A DNA stretch of 64,000 nt from Molossus alvarezi (GCA_037176705.1 CM073887.1:44206001-44270000); one strand, 5' to 3'; shown: positions 34,590 to 47,365, counted from the first letter of the stretch. Program-made: numbers and translations. Notes: generated by a model from the letters alone, not told the origin.

Positions 34590-34800
34590 GAAAGGTTAAG
34601 TAATGTGCCTAAGATTACATAGTTAACAATATCTGTGCCATTTTATGGAACACCTAGTATACATTACATTTAATCCCACAACAACACTGCAAGGTAAGTA
34701 GCATTAGTCCCATAAGATAATCTAGCTGGTAGGTCAGGAGAGCCAGAATGGGAACCCAGGGCTGTCTGATTCCAAAGCTCTTCATGCTCTAACTGCCTTA
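34590..34800 (-). repeat. MIR SINE(s)
   Basis: Antisense MIR blocks 'gaaaggttaagtaatgtgcc' and then 'tttaatcccacaacaacac', 'gaacccagggctgtctgat', 'atgctctaactgcctt'. The order suggests two overlapping or duplicated MIR pieces. Confidence 0.65.
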
Positions 34801-35905
34801 ATGCGCTATGTACTAGGCTCTTCTACCATCCAGAGATGGGACCCCAGGAATGATCCAAAAATATGTTCAAGCAGGTCAGTTCTGGGACATGTTCTTTCAA
34901 TAAACAAATCAAACTACTGCAGATCAGCAGAGGGGAGAGGATTATTCAACACAAACTGTGAGGAGGCAAACACTTCGACACACACTTGCTCCATAACTTG
35001 CAAACAAATGAGCTGGGCTTTTAATTCTGGATTCCATCCACCCACCACCAATTCCTGTCCAACTTCCCAGCTGTTTCACAGGTCCTTCTCAGCCCCTCAA
35101 GCAGAATCCTTCTCCAAAGACACTCCCCATCCACCCTGTTGAAGCACCTGAGATACAACATTGTGGTGGCCTTGAAAAGTGCACACATCTTTGGAGATGT
35201 TATTCATGCTCATAGTTTATTAGAAACAAATCTAACCTGTCATTTTTTAATCGACAGCCCACTAAGAACAAAAGGAAATGAAACCTCACATGGGTCACAT
35301 ATTTTGAAAGGACGTGCAGAGCTAGATTAGGTAAAATGGGAAGGGCACTGGGTTGAGAGTCCAGGTTCTGAGTGTGGCTGTGCTTCTCCATTCATGGTTT
35401 GACTGAATATGTTGATTCAGCTGCATGCACTTCAGGGTCTTTTATAACTCAGGCCCTGAAGAGGGAGGAAGCACATCTGAAAAGACAGCTTTGTGAAAGT
35501 ATTGTCAGAATCTTGCTTGGCCACTAGGTAATTTGAGGTCTCTGAGTAAAAATCAGGGCAAAATTCTCAGGGGGCAACCAGTTAAGGGTGGAGGTAGGTG
35601 GTTGGAGAAGTAATGTAGGAAGCAGCTATCAACGCACACTGAGAACTCCAGAAAGACTACATCCACCTTGGAATTCTCAGTGAGGAGGAAATAGAAGTCA
35701 TGTCTTTGCAGACAACCAGTCCCATACTACCTTTCCCTGCAGTGATACAAGTGGCCATGGTTCCCTTCGTAGGGAAAAAGTGCTCTTGACAAAAAAACCA
35801 TTTCTGAACAGCCTGTCTGCTAGTGTGTCAAATGGAATGAAGCTTCTTTATTCAGTCAAGAGATTGAATCCAGTATCAACTGATGCCAGGCACTGTGGGA
35901 GATAC
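34801..35905. other. Unique intergenic stretch
   Basis: An open frame of 113 codons at 34,801-35,142 has no recognised domain. No gene is called. Confidence 0.4.
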
Positions 35906-35909
35906 AGAG

Positions 35910-36170
35910 AAGCCAAGAAGAGATGTATACAGAAGGAAACTTTTGTTGAGCACAAACTTTGCACCAAGCCCAATGCTAGGAGTTTTGCATCCCTTATCTC
36001 ATTCGATTTTAGAGGTCACTATTACAAAGTGAGAAGGATGATAATGAGAAATTCTGATGATAATGATAACAATAATCATAACACCTAATTTATATTAAGT
36101 GTTTACCCTGTGCCAGGCACTGATCTAAGCATTTTGCATGTATTAGCTTATTGAGATAATGTGCTATGGA
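35910..36170 (-). repeat. MIR-related fragments
   Basis: 'gtttaccctgtgccaggcac' and 'cttatctcattcgatttta' belong to the antisense MIR/L2-type 'size-of-catalogue' motifs. Two partial copies seem to lie side by side. Confidence 0.5.
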
Positions 36171-37160
36171 GAGGTCTCTTAATTTTCCCCCTCACTTTCT
36201 TAGTTTTCCTAATCATTGTGGTTTCTATTTCCTGGGTTTCCTTCCTGTGCTGTGTGGGGCCTCTGAGCCTGTCTTTGCTTTCAGTCCATAAAGTGATTCT
36301 GGGAAAGAGAAGAGGCTGGTCTCAATAAGCTGAGAGCCCCCAGGTGGCCTTGACCCAAATGGAAGCTTCCAGGGAGAAGAGCAGGAAAGAACAGTTCCTC
36401 AGAGAATGGGTACATTAAGGAAGGGCATCCCTTAGGAAGTGATCTGTCACTCATGACATTTTAAATGAGGCTGGGAAGAGTCAGAGGACGAGGATGGACA
36501 GAAAGGAGCTCCCTGACTAGTGCCCAGAAAATGAAACTGGATGAATTTCTTCCAGTGTTTCTCTCTCTGACTCCCTGGTTTCCACCCTACAGCCTCAGCA
36601 ACCGAGTGGGAAGCTCAGCCTGGCTCAATGCAAAGATTCCAAGTTTTAAGCCCAATTAGACTCTCCATTTGCTGCTTGACCCTTGATCTCTTAAGTAGTG
36701 TCTACCCAACCTCAAAACAACTTATCAGTTGAAACAGAAAATTCAGCCCGTCATTTACCTAGAGATCTATGCTCCAAATCTTTGGACCAGTTTGAAAGGA
36801 TGCTTTTATTGGACTGATTAAATTGGCCAGATGTTTTCCCTTCATTTTGGCATGGCCTCAGGTACATATCTGGTTACAGCACTAGAGCCTGAGGGAAGGG
36901 GGAATGAGGAGCGAATGTGCATTTTTTAAACTCAGGGCTCTGCTCATTGCTCTTTGCCTGGATAAATTAAAGTAAGTACACTAGGTTTCTGCAAACCAAA
37001 TCTATAGAAAGAGCCTCCTCCCTGATGATGACCCTCTTTAGTAACAACTATAATTCACAGGGCACTTCCAGTTTATAAGGCATTTGCACATATATTATTT
37101 CATTGAAACTTTATGCAAAACAAGGTATTATTTTTTGTATTTCACAATCAAGAGTCAATA
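36171..37160. other. Unique intergenic stretch, possible MIR piece at 37,040-37,140
   Basis: No gene is recognised. 'acatatattatttcattgaaac' (about 37,088) is reminiscent of antisense MIR but is too worn for a firm call. Confidence 0.35.
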
Positions 37161-37164
37161 CATT

Positions 37165-38420
37165 TTTAATTATTATTATTAATTTATTTTTGTTACAGAT
37201 GTTTCTCCTTTTTTCCCCATTGACACCCTCCTTCCCATGCCCCCGACCCCATCACCAGCTTTGTGATCCATGTCCATCAGTTATACATACATGCATACAA
37301 GTTCTGTGGTTTCTCTTCCCTCCCCCACCCCCTCTTCTGAGGGTTGTCAGTCTGTACCCTACTTCCACGTCTCTGAGTCTACCCTATTCCTCAGACTGAT
37401 ATGTTCATTATATTCCACAAATAAGTGAGATCATGTGATATTTGTCTTTCTCTGCTTGGTTTGGTTTGCTTAGGATAATACTTTCCAGGTCCCTCCATGT
37501 CGTCTCAAAGGATAAGAGATCTTTACTTCTTACAGCTGCATAGTACTCCATTGTGTATATGTACCACAGTTTTTGTATCCATTCGTCTACTGATAGACAC
37601 TTGGGCTATTTCCAGATCCTAGCTATTGTAAATAGTGCTGCTATGAACATGGGGGTACATATATTCATTCTGATTGGTGTTTCAGGCTTCTTAGGGTATA
37701 TTCCTAGAAGTGGGATCACTGGGTCAAATGGAAGTTCAACTTTTTGAGGTAACACCATAGTGTTTTCCATAGTAGCTGCATCAGTCTGCATTCCCACCAG
37801 CAGTGCACTAGAGTCTCCTTTTCTCCACACCCTCGCCAGCACTTGTTGTTTGATGATTTGTTGATGGCGGCCATTCTGACAGGTGTGAGGAGATACCTCA
37901 TTATTGTTTTAATTTGCATCTCTCTGATGATTAATGATGTTGAGCATTTCTTCATATGTCTCTTGGCCATTTGTATGTCCTGTTTGGAGAGGTGTCTATT
38001 TAGGTCCTCTGTCCATTTTTTAATTGGGTTCTTTCTCTGCTTTTTGTTGAGTTGTATGAGCACGCTATATATTTTGGAAATTAACCCCTTATCTGATGTA
38101 TCATTGGCAGTTATACTCTTCCATACAGTTGCCTTTTCATTATGATGGTTGTTTCTTTTGCTGTGCAGAAGCTTTTTAGTTTGATGAAGTTCCATGTGTT
38201 CATTTTTTTTCTTTGTTTCTGTTGCCTTAGGTGATATATTAGTGAAAATTCTGCTGTGTGTGATGTCTGAGATGTTGTCGCCTACATTTTCTTCTAGGAT
38301 TTTTATGGATTCACGACTCACATTTAAGTCTTTTATCCATTTTGAGTTTATTCTTGTGTATGGTGTAAGTTGATGGTCTACTTTCGTTTTTTGCATGTAG
38401 CTGTCCAATTTTCCCAACAA
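37165..38420 (-). mobile_element. 5'-truncated young L1, minus strand
   Basis: A complete 3' UTR plus the C-terminal part of ORF2, with an A-rich tail at 37,165-37,195 on the plus-strand left side. The target-site duplication 'aagaatcaata' follows at 38,418 and a near copy 'aagagtcaata' precedes at about 37,150. Sequence is close to the L1 piece at 18.3-19.1 kb. Confidence 0.88.
37606..38420 (-). pseudogene. L1 ORF2 C-terminal part with one frameshift
   Basis: The minus-strand frame 38,420-37,716 is open for 234 codons and contains the region after the reverse transcriptase ([37 protein letters not shown]) and the intact cysteine-rich motif [19 protein letters not shown] frameshift near 37,735 passes the frame to 37,842-37,606 ([14 protein letters not shown]...). 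A stop then follows IARIWK, where the copy at 18.3 kb reads on. EN and RT domains are absent. It is non-functional but little decayed. Confidence 0.85.
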
Positions 38421-38960
38421 GAATCAATATTGTTTTTCACCCATAAGAATCACCTCCCTCTGGTATAAAGTTCAGCCTTCTTGTGTTTGCCTGTCAACTC
38501 TTGAGATCTGAGATTTGGGGATCATTCACACCCAAAAGAAAGCAAATTTGTCTCCAAAAGAGACTTTACAAAACCATGTAGTCGAGATAACACAGTAAAT
38601 TCAAATTTTGGTGGCCCTCTCTTCTCCCACACATAGTACTGATAAGTAACATGTATTTTAGAAAACATTTAAACATAGGTAGCTTGACTTCAAAACCAGA
38701 TAAACCACATGCTCTAAAAGGAACAGGAAAACAAAGGGTTACAGTGAACAGGGGTGAAGCCATGGCTACTAGGCCCGGAGTTTAGGAGTAGACAGTGGCC
38801 ACTGGGAACTCCACTCCTGAAGACAGTGGCCGTGCACAGTGTTCTTTGTGAGACTGAGGACCACATCTGGGTTTATCCTTGAAGCTACAAGCACAGTGGT
38901 GCCCCTTTACTTTCCCAACTCCCTCCACTTTGTTCTTAAAAAGAAACTTTCAAAACTGAA
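38421..38960. other. Unique intergenic stretch
   Basis: Nothing recognised. Confidence 0.4.
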
Positions 38961-38964
38961 GCTG

Positions 38965-39280
38965 AATGGAGGATTTTTAGAGCAGTGAAACTACTATGAT
39001 GATGGATACATGCATGTCATTATACATTTTTCAAACCCATGGAATATACAGCACCTAAAGGGAACCCTAATTAACCCCAGTGTAACTCACTGGACTCTGG
39101 GTGGTAGTGATGTGTCAATGTAGGTCCATCCATTTGTAACAAATGTTCCACTCTGATGGGGAATGTCGATCATGAGTGAGGCTATGCACGTGTAGGGCCA
39201 AAGGGTCTATAGGAAATCTCTACATCTTCCATTAAATTTTGCTGTGAACCTAAAACTGCTATTAAAAAAAAACAAAAAAA
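38965..39280 (+). repeat. Old L1 3' UTR fragment
   Basis: 'catgtcattatacatttttc', 'ggactctgggtggtagtgat', 'tctacatcttccattaaat' and 'gaacctaaaactgctattaaa' are in the order of an L1M-type 3' end, with an A-rich tail at 39,265. Confidence 0.75.
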
Positions 39281-39299
39281 CAGTCTATTAAAAAAACTG

Positions 39300-40140
39300 C
39301 TGCTGAGAGCTCCCTGGGGTTGTACTTATTTCTAATGGGTTCCGGGGTTTTCAGGTTGGCTGTTGGAGGACCCAGAAGCAGTGTCTCATAACCAGAAACT
39401 AACCAAGTCACCCACTGATCCAGGTGGGTCAAATGTTGCTTAGAGACAAATAAGATGAGACTTCCCTACCTTCTTTGCTGACTACTTTACCTCTTCCCAA
39501 GCACTAAATATTGGAGTGCCCAGGGCCGTGCCTTCAGTCTTTTGGGCTCCATCTACAGTCACCCCTGTAACATTCCTATAGCTTGAGGTTTCCCAAATGT
39601 ATGCTTGTAGTAGCCTTGACCTCCCCCTCTGAGCTCTAGGCTCATATAAATAAATTCCATGAGGACAGACTCTGTCTTAATTCATCTGTGCATCCCTCAT
39701 GGTACCCAGGGCAAGGCTGAGGCAGCAGGTCTCAGTGAGAGATGCTGCATTAAATTCTCTGACTCCTAAACCCAAAGACGAGGTTGGAGATTGGTCATGC
39801 AGTCTGGAAAGCTCAGGACTCATTTCTCAGGCCCATAGTTGCACTCATATGATGCCCAAGGGTGATGTGTCCTCATGGCATTCCAAAGGAGTCCATCCAC
39901 CTTTGCTCCCACCTGGATGTCACATTTCTCCCAACCTTGACCAAAATACCATCAACCAGCACAGTTAGGAGAATTGGGATTTTCAGATCTCACACAACTG
40001 GAAACAAAAACAGCAGAAACTATTCAGCTCAATCAGAATTTCTAGACCAAATCCAAGGGGGTCCTGGGACAAGACATGAGGGAATTTCTCTAAGACCAAG
40101 CAGAGGCAGTGGGTACAAGTTACAATAGGAACAGTTCCCC
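39300..40140. other. Unique intergenic stretch
   Basis: Nothing recognised. Confidence 0.4.
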
Positions 40141-40143
40141 ATT

Positions 40144-40655
40144 GTAGTTGGGAGCCTCCAAAATGACCTCCAATCATTTCCCTCTCTGGTTTTCACACTT
40201 TTGTATAATCCCCTCCCCTAAATCCAGTGGACTGGATTTGACAACTCACTTCTAATGACTAGAATGTGGCAGGAATAATGTTATGTCACTTCCAAGATTC
40301 ATTTATAAAAAAAAAACTAAGGCTTCCTTTTGGGGCTCTCTCTTGCTCTCTCCAGAAGAAGCCAGCTGCCGCATGGCAAGGCAGCCCTGTGGAGAGACCC
40401 ACATGGTGTGGACCTGAGGCTTGCCAACAGCCACCTCACTAGAATAAAAGCAGGCACCCCCCTACCCCCCCTCAGTTGAACCTTGAGCTTTAACTGACAA
40501 CTTGACTGCAGTAAGGGGCCTGGAGCCAGAATTGCTGGCTAAGCTGTTCCCAGATTCCTGACCCACTTAGAAACTGTCAGATAATAAATATTTGCTGTTT
40601 CCAGCTCTTATATTTTGGGGTGATTTATAATGCAGCAATAGACAACTAATACACC
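40144..40655 (+). mobile_element. MLT1-type solo LTR (ERVL-MaLR)
   Basis: The 3' part is diagnostic: 'tcctgacccacttagaaactg', 'agataataaatatttgctg' (with the AATAAA), and 'gtgatttataatgcagcaat' followed by 'agacaactaataca'. The 5' part 'gggagcctccaaaatgacc' and the interior 'gccagctgccgcatggcaag' fit the same LTR. It is an old non-coding LTR; no internal viral genes are present nearby. Confidence 0.8.
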
Positions 40656-40659
40656 CATT

Positions 40660-42845
40660 TTAACATGCATTGACCCCACGGCCCTCAATACCAATTTAAC
40701 TGTTTCCCACATTTGTTCAGGATGTTAATACACACATTCTTCGGTTTCACATACACTTAAGTTCGGTCATTTATGCACATGCTGGTATTTTATTCACATT
40801 TGGATGCTAAACACAGTACTTAAATATAAAATATCCATGGAAATGTACACAAAAGATCTCAGATGCTGCCTTGCCCCGGGTTCTGGAGAAAACAGTCTGA
40901 AGCGAATCTTGCGTGCCAACACATTACTAGCAATGCAATCCCGGGGCTATCACAATTAGGAGAAAAAAGGGAAGTGAGGTTCAGAAGGAAGAGAAAAATT
41001 CAAAGTGGTATGTTACCAAGCTGGCTACCACTTCACAAAATCCCACTGCCACTTGCTTAGTCACACCGGAAGTCTCTAGAAAGGCCATAAGGAGTCCTGG
41101 TACCTGGAACAGCCCATTAGGGGGAGTGAGAGAGTCACTTATTTGTCGGTTCCACCCTGTCTCCTGTCTCTCCTTGGTCAAATTTCATCCAGTGGGGTAT
41201 TAAATCCATCCTGCACTTCCAGGTTGTGTTTGTTATCCAGCTCCTCCCAGCCGCCACTGGGGAAACCAGTCCTATGCCACAGTCTGCTGCTCCCCTAACA
41301 CCAGACATGGGGGAGCCTAATCTCTGTGGATGTCAGGTCACTCCTGGGCACTGGACCTGTTGTGGCTACCACCACAGCAGACGTTACAGAGACCTTGCCA
41401 AAGTCCGGTGCTCACTCGGGGACTGAGACAGATGGCAGTGTTAGGAGATGGGGTGAAAGGAAACAGATGGGGTTCTTTGTGGATCAGGCAGCCAAGGACT
41501 AGAGGGTAGGTGAGGCTCAGCAAATCTGGGAGAAGTATACACGGGTCTGGAATAGACCTACTCACAGGTGAACACCTACTCATTGAGAAGCTACTTTTAT
41601 ATTTGAATTTTATATGAATCTATACACATTCAGGTGTGATCTGCATTGACTCGGACTTTATTATTTGTCCCCTGAATGCAGGGATGAGCCACCCTATACA
41701 GTTCTGCAGCTCTGAGCAGTTTTGTTTTAGGGAGGCGTCCTTTTTCCTCAGGAGAATTTCACTCGCCTAGAAACTTAATATCATTTAATTCCATTGTCTG
41801 GTTTCATATCATGACATCACCAGGAGTACAGAAAATTGGGAGCTGACTCAGGATGAAATTGCAACTGTGACCTGAATCAATGCTACAGAGGGCTCTGGAA
41901 CTGGGATTGTCCTTCCGGGTTGTCCCCAATTAAACCAAAAGCCCCAGCCTTTGTATTCCTGTATCAGCCAGTCATTAGCAGGCCCTGAGGGGGATATAAA
42001 CTTGGATGAGGCAGTTCCCTCCTGCCAAGAGCAGATCTCAGCAAGATATGCAACTCTGAGCCTTTGCAGCCAGTATTCCTGGTGGCCAGGGGATAGGCTC
42101 ATTAGTCTGAAAAGGGATCTCAGTAGAATGCCAAGGTATCCGTTCTAGTTGGCTTCCATCTGGACTAAACTTCTCATGTGAAGAATTACAACTTAATCTA
42201 ATTCTGGTTTTCTTCCAAGATTAAGCACACGGATTCATTCTAGACTTTTTCCCAGAGTCAAAAAGGCTTCCAATTAGGTGTCATGAAAGATTCCATGATC
42301 ATATGATGCTTCTTTCTGGGCTCAGATGATTTCCTGATTCACCAGAGTGACAGGGACGGGAGGACAGGAACTAGACCACAGGTCACTCCAAATTCCAGGA
42401 ACCTTTTCATTGACAAATACTCTAAAATACAGATTTATCTTTCCTAACCACCAGGACTAGATTTCCTTGCCCATCCTGAATCAAAGGGCAAACCCGGCTG
42501 TTTGCTCCAGACCAGGAGAACACTGCCCTTCCTTGAATCTAAAGAAACTAGTAAAACAAAATAAATTAGCCTCACTTCTGGGTCAGAAAATCTCACAACC
42601 TCTGCACCCAGCTCTGCCCCAAATGTGGCCAAACTCTTGTGATCACTCTCCTTCGCCTAACCCCCTGCTTCTCCTACAGTTCCTGCTGGCACAAAGACTG
42701 CAGGACCCTGTCACCATGTTCAGACCCCCAGGGCTCCAAAGCCAGTGCTTCTGAGAATGCAGTCTGAATGCTCCAGGTCTGACTCAGTAAGGAAGGGGCC
42801 CCCATCCCGGTTTTTTTCAGAGCAGTATTCTGTTTGTTGCCATTG
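40660..42845. other. Unique intergenic stretch
   Basis: More than 2 kb without recognised repeats or genes. Open frames here are short and overlap one another on opposite strands. Confidence 0.4.
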
Positions 42846-42850
42846 TCTGT

Positions 42851-42895
42851 GGTGGTGGTGGTGGTGGTGCTGCTGCTGCTGCTGCTGCTGCTGCA
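42851..42895. repeat. Compound (GGT)n(GCT)n trinucleotide repeat
   Basis: Six GGT units followed directly by about eight GCT units. On the minus strand this gives a run of threonine and serine codons in an 80-codon frame, which is a by-product of the repeat and not evidence of a protein. Confidence 0.9.
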
Positions 42896-42899
42896 GCTG

Positions 42900-43440
42900 C
42901 TGGTTGTAGTTTTCATCAGTTTTTACATACTGGTCATTATGTAAAAGGTTTCTGAAGAAAGGTGAAGAAAATAAATCTGAAGATCTCTTTTTTCATTCAG
43001 CATTCAAGTGTTTAGCATCAATGACCTCAAACTAACTCCATTTCAGTAACTAGGGTTCCTCTTTCAGAGCACAAACTCCCATCTAACACTTGCTAATCTC
43101 CACTTCAACTAAAAATAAATAAATCAAATGTAGGCTATAGCCTTCGCAGTGTCTGGCTGGCATTACATAACCTTTTCCTTTTCCATCGTGTTCCCTTTAC
43201 AGCTGCCATCAATTGTGGCAAGCAGTACTTGCTTACCATCCACATTTACAGCATAAAGTTTTCACCCTAAATAAATAGAGTTCAAATCTTTAAATAAACA
43301 CATTTACAGAAAACTATTAAATCACAGAGCAGGAGCACACAGTTACGGCACAGACCATGAAGGTGACACAGGGATGAGTGCATCCTCTGTGGGGCAGTTA
43401 CCTCTTGCTGGGCATCCCATCTGTGGTCCATCGGCACCAT
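42900..43440. promoter_or_regulatory. Candidate conserved non-coding element
   Basis: An AT-rich, complex, non-repetitive segment with E-box CAGCTG, CAATTGTGG and several TAAATAAA motifs. It lacks coding signs. It is listed as a candidate enhancer only, from texture. Confidence 0.25.
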
Positions 43441-43447
43441 CATCCAA

Positions 43448-43566
43448 ATACAGCACAGCAAGTGTTCTCCACCTTAGTGTGTGTAAGAAGCAGAGAATCT
43501 AATTCAGCATGTTGGAGGTGGGGTCCAGGAATCTGCATTTTTAACTGGCACCTCAGCTTATTCTGA
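43448..43566. mobile_element. MER5-like hAT MITE fragment
   Basis: 'gtgttctccaccttagtgtg', 'ggtggggtccaggaatctgc' and 'cagcttattctgatg' match MER5-type interior and end blocks. Confidence 0.55.
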
Positions 43567-43679
43567 TGTCTGATGAGCACCTTCCCAGCATATCAGTTGT
43601 CCAGTTCTACCAAGCCCAGAACTTCCTTAAGAACAAAAATCATGTCTCACTCATACTTAGCTGTGCCAGGCACAAAATC

Positions 43680-44509
43680 AGCTCCACCCTCCTGACTTCA
43701 AGTGTCTCCACTCAGCTGAGGTCAGGGCAAAATCTGGGACAGACTGAGTTGTGTGGCTCTGGGGCAGGGGCCACCACCTCCATGTTCCTCCAAGCCTGGC
43801 CAGCACCTCCCCATCACCAGAGATTCACAAGCCTAATCCTCTCACCTCCCAATGGCCCTGCCCTGCTGAAATCGGGCTCCTGGGAGAATCTGGGACAGAC
43901 TGAGTTGTGTGATTCTAGGGTGGGGGCCGTTTTCCCCTCACACACCTGAACAGTGCAGAGCCCTTCCTTCCAAATCTTGGTCTGTTTTGACCTAATAAAT
44001 TCTGCCTGCCTCACCCTGACAATTCCAAGACGCTGCCCCACCACAAAGGCGTGTAAGCGTGCAGCAGGTGACAGCTAAACTACCCCGGGATATTTAATGA
44101 GTGGCCTCAGACCCAGCACTGGCACCAAGTTTGGACCTAGTATCAATTTGGTGAACACCACTCACCCTGACCTGGTGACTCACTGAGAACCTACCTCATG
44201 CAACTCAAGTACTGCAGAGGATCTTTCCGTGACTGAGGTTAACAGGCAGCCAGCAGGTGGAGACAGGCAGAGGTAGATCTTGGGGTGCCTTGGGACTTTT
44301 GCTGACATGTTTCTGAGGCCAGTGCTGATAAAAGCCTGCTGTGCCCTGGCTGGTTTTGCCCAGTGGTTAGAACATCAGCCCGAGGACCGAAGGTCATGGG
44401 TTCGATTACTGGTCAAGGGCACGTACCTGGGTTGCAGCTTTGTTCCCCAGCCCCGGTGGGGGTTGCATGGGAGGCAACCAATTGATGTGTCATTGATGTG
44501 TCTCTCTCA

Positions 44510-44565
<56 letters not shown>

Positions 44566-45250
44566 ACTCCCCCCTACCCCCTCTTCTACTCTATCTAAAA
44601 ATCAATGGAAAAATATCTTCAGATGAGGATTTTTTTTGAAAGCCTGCTGTGGTGCACAGCTTGGTCCTTCTCACACACACACAGGCCCAGCAGAAACAGC
44701 CACAAACTGTGGATCACGGTATACCTCTGAACAGGTTGCCCAGGGTCAACCATAGGCAGGATCTAACAATGAAATGCACCAGAGCTCTCCTAAAAGGCCC
44801 AGAACCAAGAAACCCAGTGGCCAACCCAAGACAAAATCAAAACAGGGTCCAATTAGCTGCACAAGTGGCATATCCAAAGGGAGATCTCAGCAGGCACCAG
44901 AACCTGCTGAGGCAAATTCTGCTTCATGTGGTCAGCACCTGCACAGCAGCTTATACACTGTGGTCAGGGTTGACCCTCGCATACAGCCAGCCTAAGGGTT
45001 GACCCAATGCACAAATAGGCCAATAGCAACCAAGATTTAACTATAACAGGAGGACCTGCATAACCCACACAAGGGATATTCCTCGAGCACCCAGCTCAGG
45101 TGATCAAAGAGACTGCACCACTAGGTTCCACAGGACACCTATTACATAAGGCAACCCAATGAAAACTGGGAGTCATAGCAGATCTACTTAATACATAGAA
45201 ACAAACACAAAGATGCAGCCAAAACGGGGAGACAAAGAAACATCCCCAAA
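43680..45250 (+). promoter_or_regulatory. L1 5' UTR with a 156-bp tandem duplication
   Basis: The block 'aatctgggacagactgagtt' occurs at 43,731 and again at 43,887, 156 bases apart, with the following TGTG..TCT..GG context also shared. This is like the repeated promoter units of some L1 5' UTRs. The 3' portion (45,000-45,250) aligns with the HAL1-like 5' UTR at 18,030-18,269. A Ves copy interrupts it at 44,343. Confidence 0.65.
44343..44637 (+). repeat. Ves SINE
   Basis: Head 'gccctggctggttttgccca', long (CT)n at 44,512-44,560, end 'cttcagatgagga'. Target duplication 'aaagcctgctgt' at 44,331 and 44,639. Confidence 0.9.
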
Positions 45251-46090
45251 ATGAAAGAACAGGAGAAATCGCCAGAAAAAGAGTTAAATGAAGTGGAGGT
45301 GAGCAATTTATCAGATATGGAGTTCAAAAAAATGGTTATAAGGATGCTTAAGAAAGTTAATGAGAACTACAATAGCATAAAAAAGGGCCCAGTAATCATT
45401 TTTAAAAAAAGTCAGAAATTAAAATACACTAGAAGGAATAAACTGTAGGTTTGATGAAGCAGAAGACCATATAAGCAATTTGGAAGATAAGGTAGCAGAA
45501 AACACCCAATAAGAGCAGCAAAAATAAAAAATAATTTAAAAGTATGAGGATAGTTTAAGGAAACTTTGGGACAACATGAAGCATACCAACATCTGCATCA
45601 TAGGGGTCCCAGAAGGATAGGAGAGAAAGCAAGGGATCAAGAACCTATTTGAAAAAATAATGACTGAAAACTTTCTTAACTTGATGAAGAAAAAAGACAC
45701 ATGAGTCCAGGAAGCACAGAGAGTCTCAAATAAAGTGAAATCAAATAGGTCCACATCAAGACATATCATAATTAAAATGGCAAACCTTAAAGACAAAGAG
45801 ATAATCTTAAAACTAGCAAAAGAAAGACAGTTAGTTACCTACAAAGGAGCTCCCATAAGACTGACAGCTGATTTCTCAACAGAGACATTTCAGGCCAGAA
45901 GGGATTAGCATGAAATATTCACAGTAATGAAAAGCAAAGACATATAATCAAGACTACTTTACACAGCAAGGGCTATCATTAAAATTGAAGGATAAATAAA
46001 GAGCTTCCCAGACAAGAAAAACCTAAAGGAGTTTGTTAGCATTAAACCAGTATTACAAGAAATGTTAAAGGGCCTACTGTAAGGAAAAAA
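45251..46090 (+). pseudogene. L1 ORF1 (degenerate)
   Basis: Start ATG 45,251 (MKEQEKSPEKELNEVEVSNLSDMEFKK...). It aligns to the HAL1-like ORF1 through the coiled-coil start (MEFKKMVIRMLKKVNENYNSIKKG). It then breaks into several frames, with the RRM-region sequence around 45,585-45,680 and the C-terminal domain at 45,800-45,990 readable only with frameshifts. The product would be the L1 RNA-binding protein ORF1p. It is not functional. Confidence 0.8.
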
Positions 46091-46233
46091 AAGAAAAAAA
46101 AACAGAAGAATATAATTCAAAGAATAAAATAGCAATAAATATATACTTACCAAGAATTACCTTAAATGTATATGGTTTAAATTATCCAATCAAAACACAT
46201 AGGGTAGCTGAATGGATAAAAAAACAAGATCCA

Positions 46234-46485
46234 GCCCTGGCCGGTTTGGTTCAGCGGTTAGAGCATCGGCCTGCGGTCCTGAGAGACCCAGGTTCGGTTC
46301 CCACTAAGGGCGCGTACCTCGGTTGCAGTTTGTCCCCGACCCTGGTCGGTTGTGCGGGTGGCAGCCACTTGATGTGTTCCTTTCACATCGATGTTTCTCT
46401 CTCTCTCTCTGTTCCTCTCTCTCTCTCCCACTCTACCTGAACAAAAAATGGAAAAATGTCCTCGGGTGAGGATAAAAAAAACAAA
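46234..46485 (+). repeat. Ves SINE, type A
   Basis: Target duplication 'acaagatcca' at 46,224 and about 46,486. Head 'gccctggccggtttggttcag', end 'cctcgggtgagga'. Confidence 0.92.
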
Positions 46486-46768
46486 CAAGATCCATATATA
46501 TGCTGTCTACAAGAGACCCACCTCAGAATGAAAGATACACAAAGACTAAAAGCAAAGGAATGGAAAAAGATATTTCATACAAATGGAAATAGAAAAAAAA
46601 AACTGGGGTAACAATACTTACATTTGACAAAATAGACTTTAAAACAAAGGCTATAGTAAGAGACAAAGGACACTACATAATGATGAAGGGAGCCAACAAG
46701 AGGATATAACCCATGTAAAGATTTATGCACCCAACATAGGAGCACCTAAATATATCAAGAAAATCTAC

Positions 46769-46976
46769 TTTTAAAGATATTTTTATTGATTTTTAGAGAG
46801 AGAGAGGAAAGGGAGTGAGAGAGAGAAACATTGATGTGAAAGTGAAACCAATCAGCTGCCTCCTGCATGCACCCAACTGAGGATATAGCCCACAACCCAG
46901 GCACATGCCCTAACTGGGAATCATTCCTTTCAGTGCACAGAACAATGCTCGAACAACTGAGGTACACCAGCTAGGA
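46769..46976 (-). repeat. Ves SINE, type B
   Basis: A minus-strand copy from 'ttttattgatttttagagag' to the head near 'cagctagga'. It is first of two minus-strand copies at one L1 site, with 'tatcaagaaaatct' in front. Confidence 0.85.
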
Positions 46977-46999
46977 CTATAAAGCAAAAAAAAAAAAAA

Positions 47000-47243
47000 T
47001 TCATCCTCACCAGAGGATTTTTTCCATTGATTTTTAGGGAGGGAGGGAGGGAGGTGGTGAGAGAGAAAGAAAGAAAAACACTGATGCGAGAAAGACACAT
47101 CAATTGACTGCCTCCTGCATGTGCCCCAACCAGGGCCGGGAATCAAACCTGGAACCCAGGTACATGCTCTTGACCAGGAATCGAACCCACAATCCTTCAG
47201 TGCTCAGGCCAATGCTCTAACCACTGAGTCAAATTGACCAGGG
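47000..47243 (-). repeat. Ves SINE, intermediate type
   Basis: A minus-strand copy starting 'tcatcctcaccagagga' with (GGGA)n at 47,036-47,055. L1 sequence resumes with 'tatcaagcaaatct', so this and the previous copy share the same target. Confidence 0.85.
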
Positions 47244-47365
47244 CTATCAAGCAAATCTCAATGGACATAAAGGGAAATATTGACAATAACATAGTTATAG
47301 GAGATTTTAACACCTCATTGATATCATAGGATAGATCTTCCAGACAAAAAATAAACAAGGACAAA

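Noticed and set aside
40144..40655. Possible provirus because of the MLT1 LTR
   Set aside because: Only a single old LTR is visible. No second LTR and no gag, pol or env-like frames occur within reach.
42674..42916. Serine/threonine-rich minus-strand frame
   Set aside because: It is the translation of the (GGT)n(GCT)n repeat.
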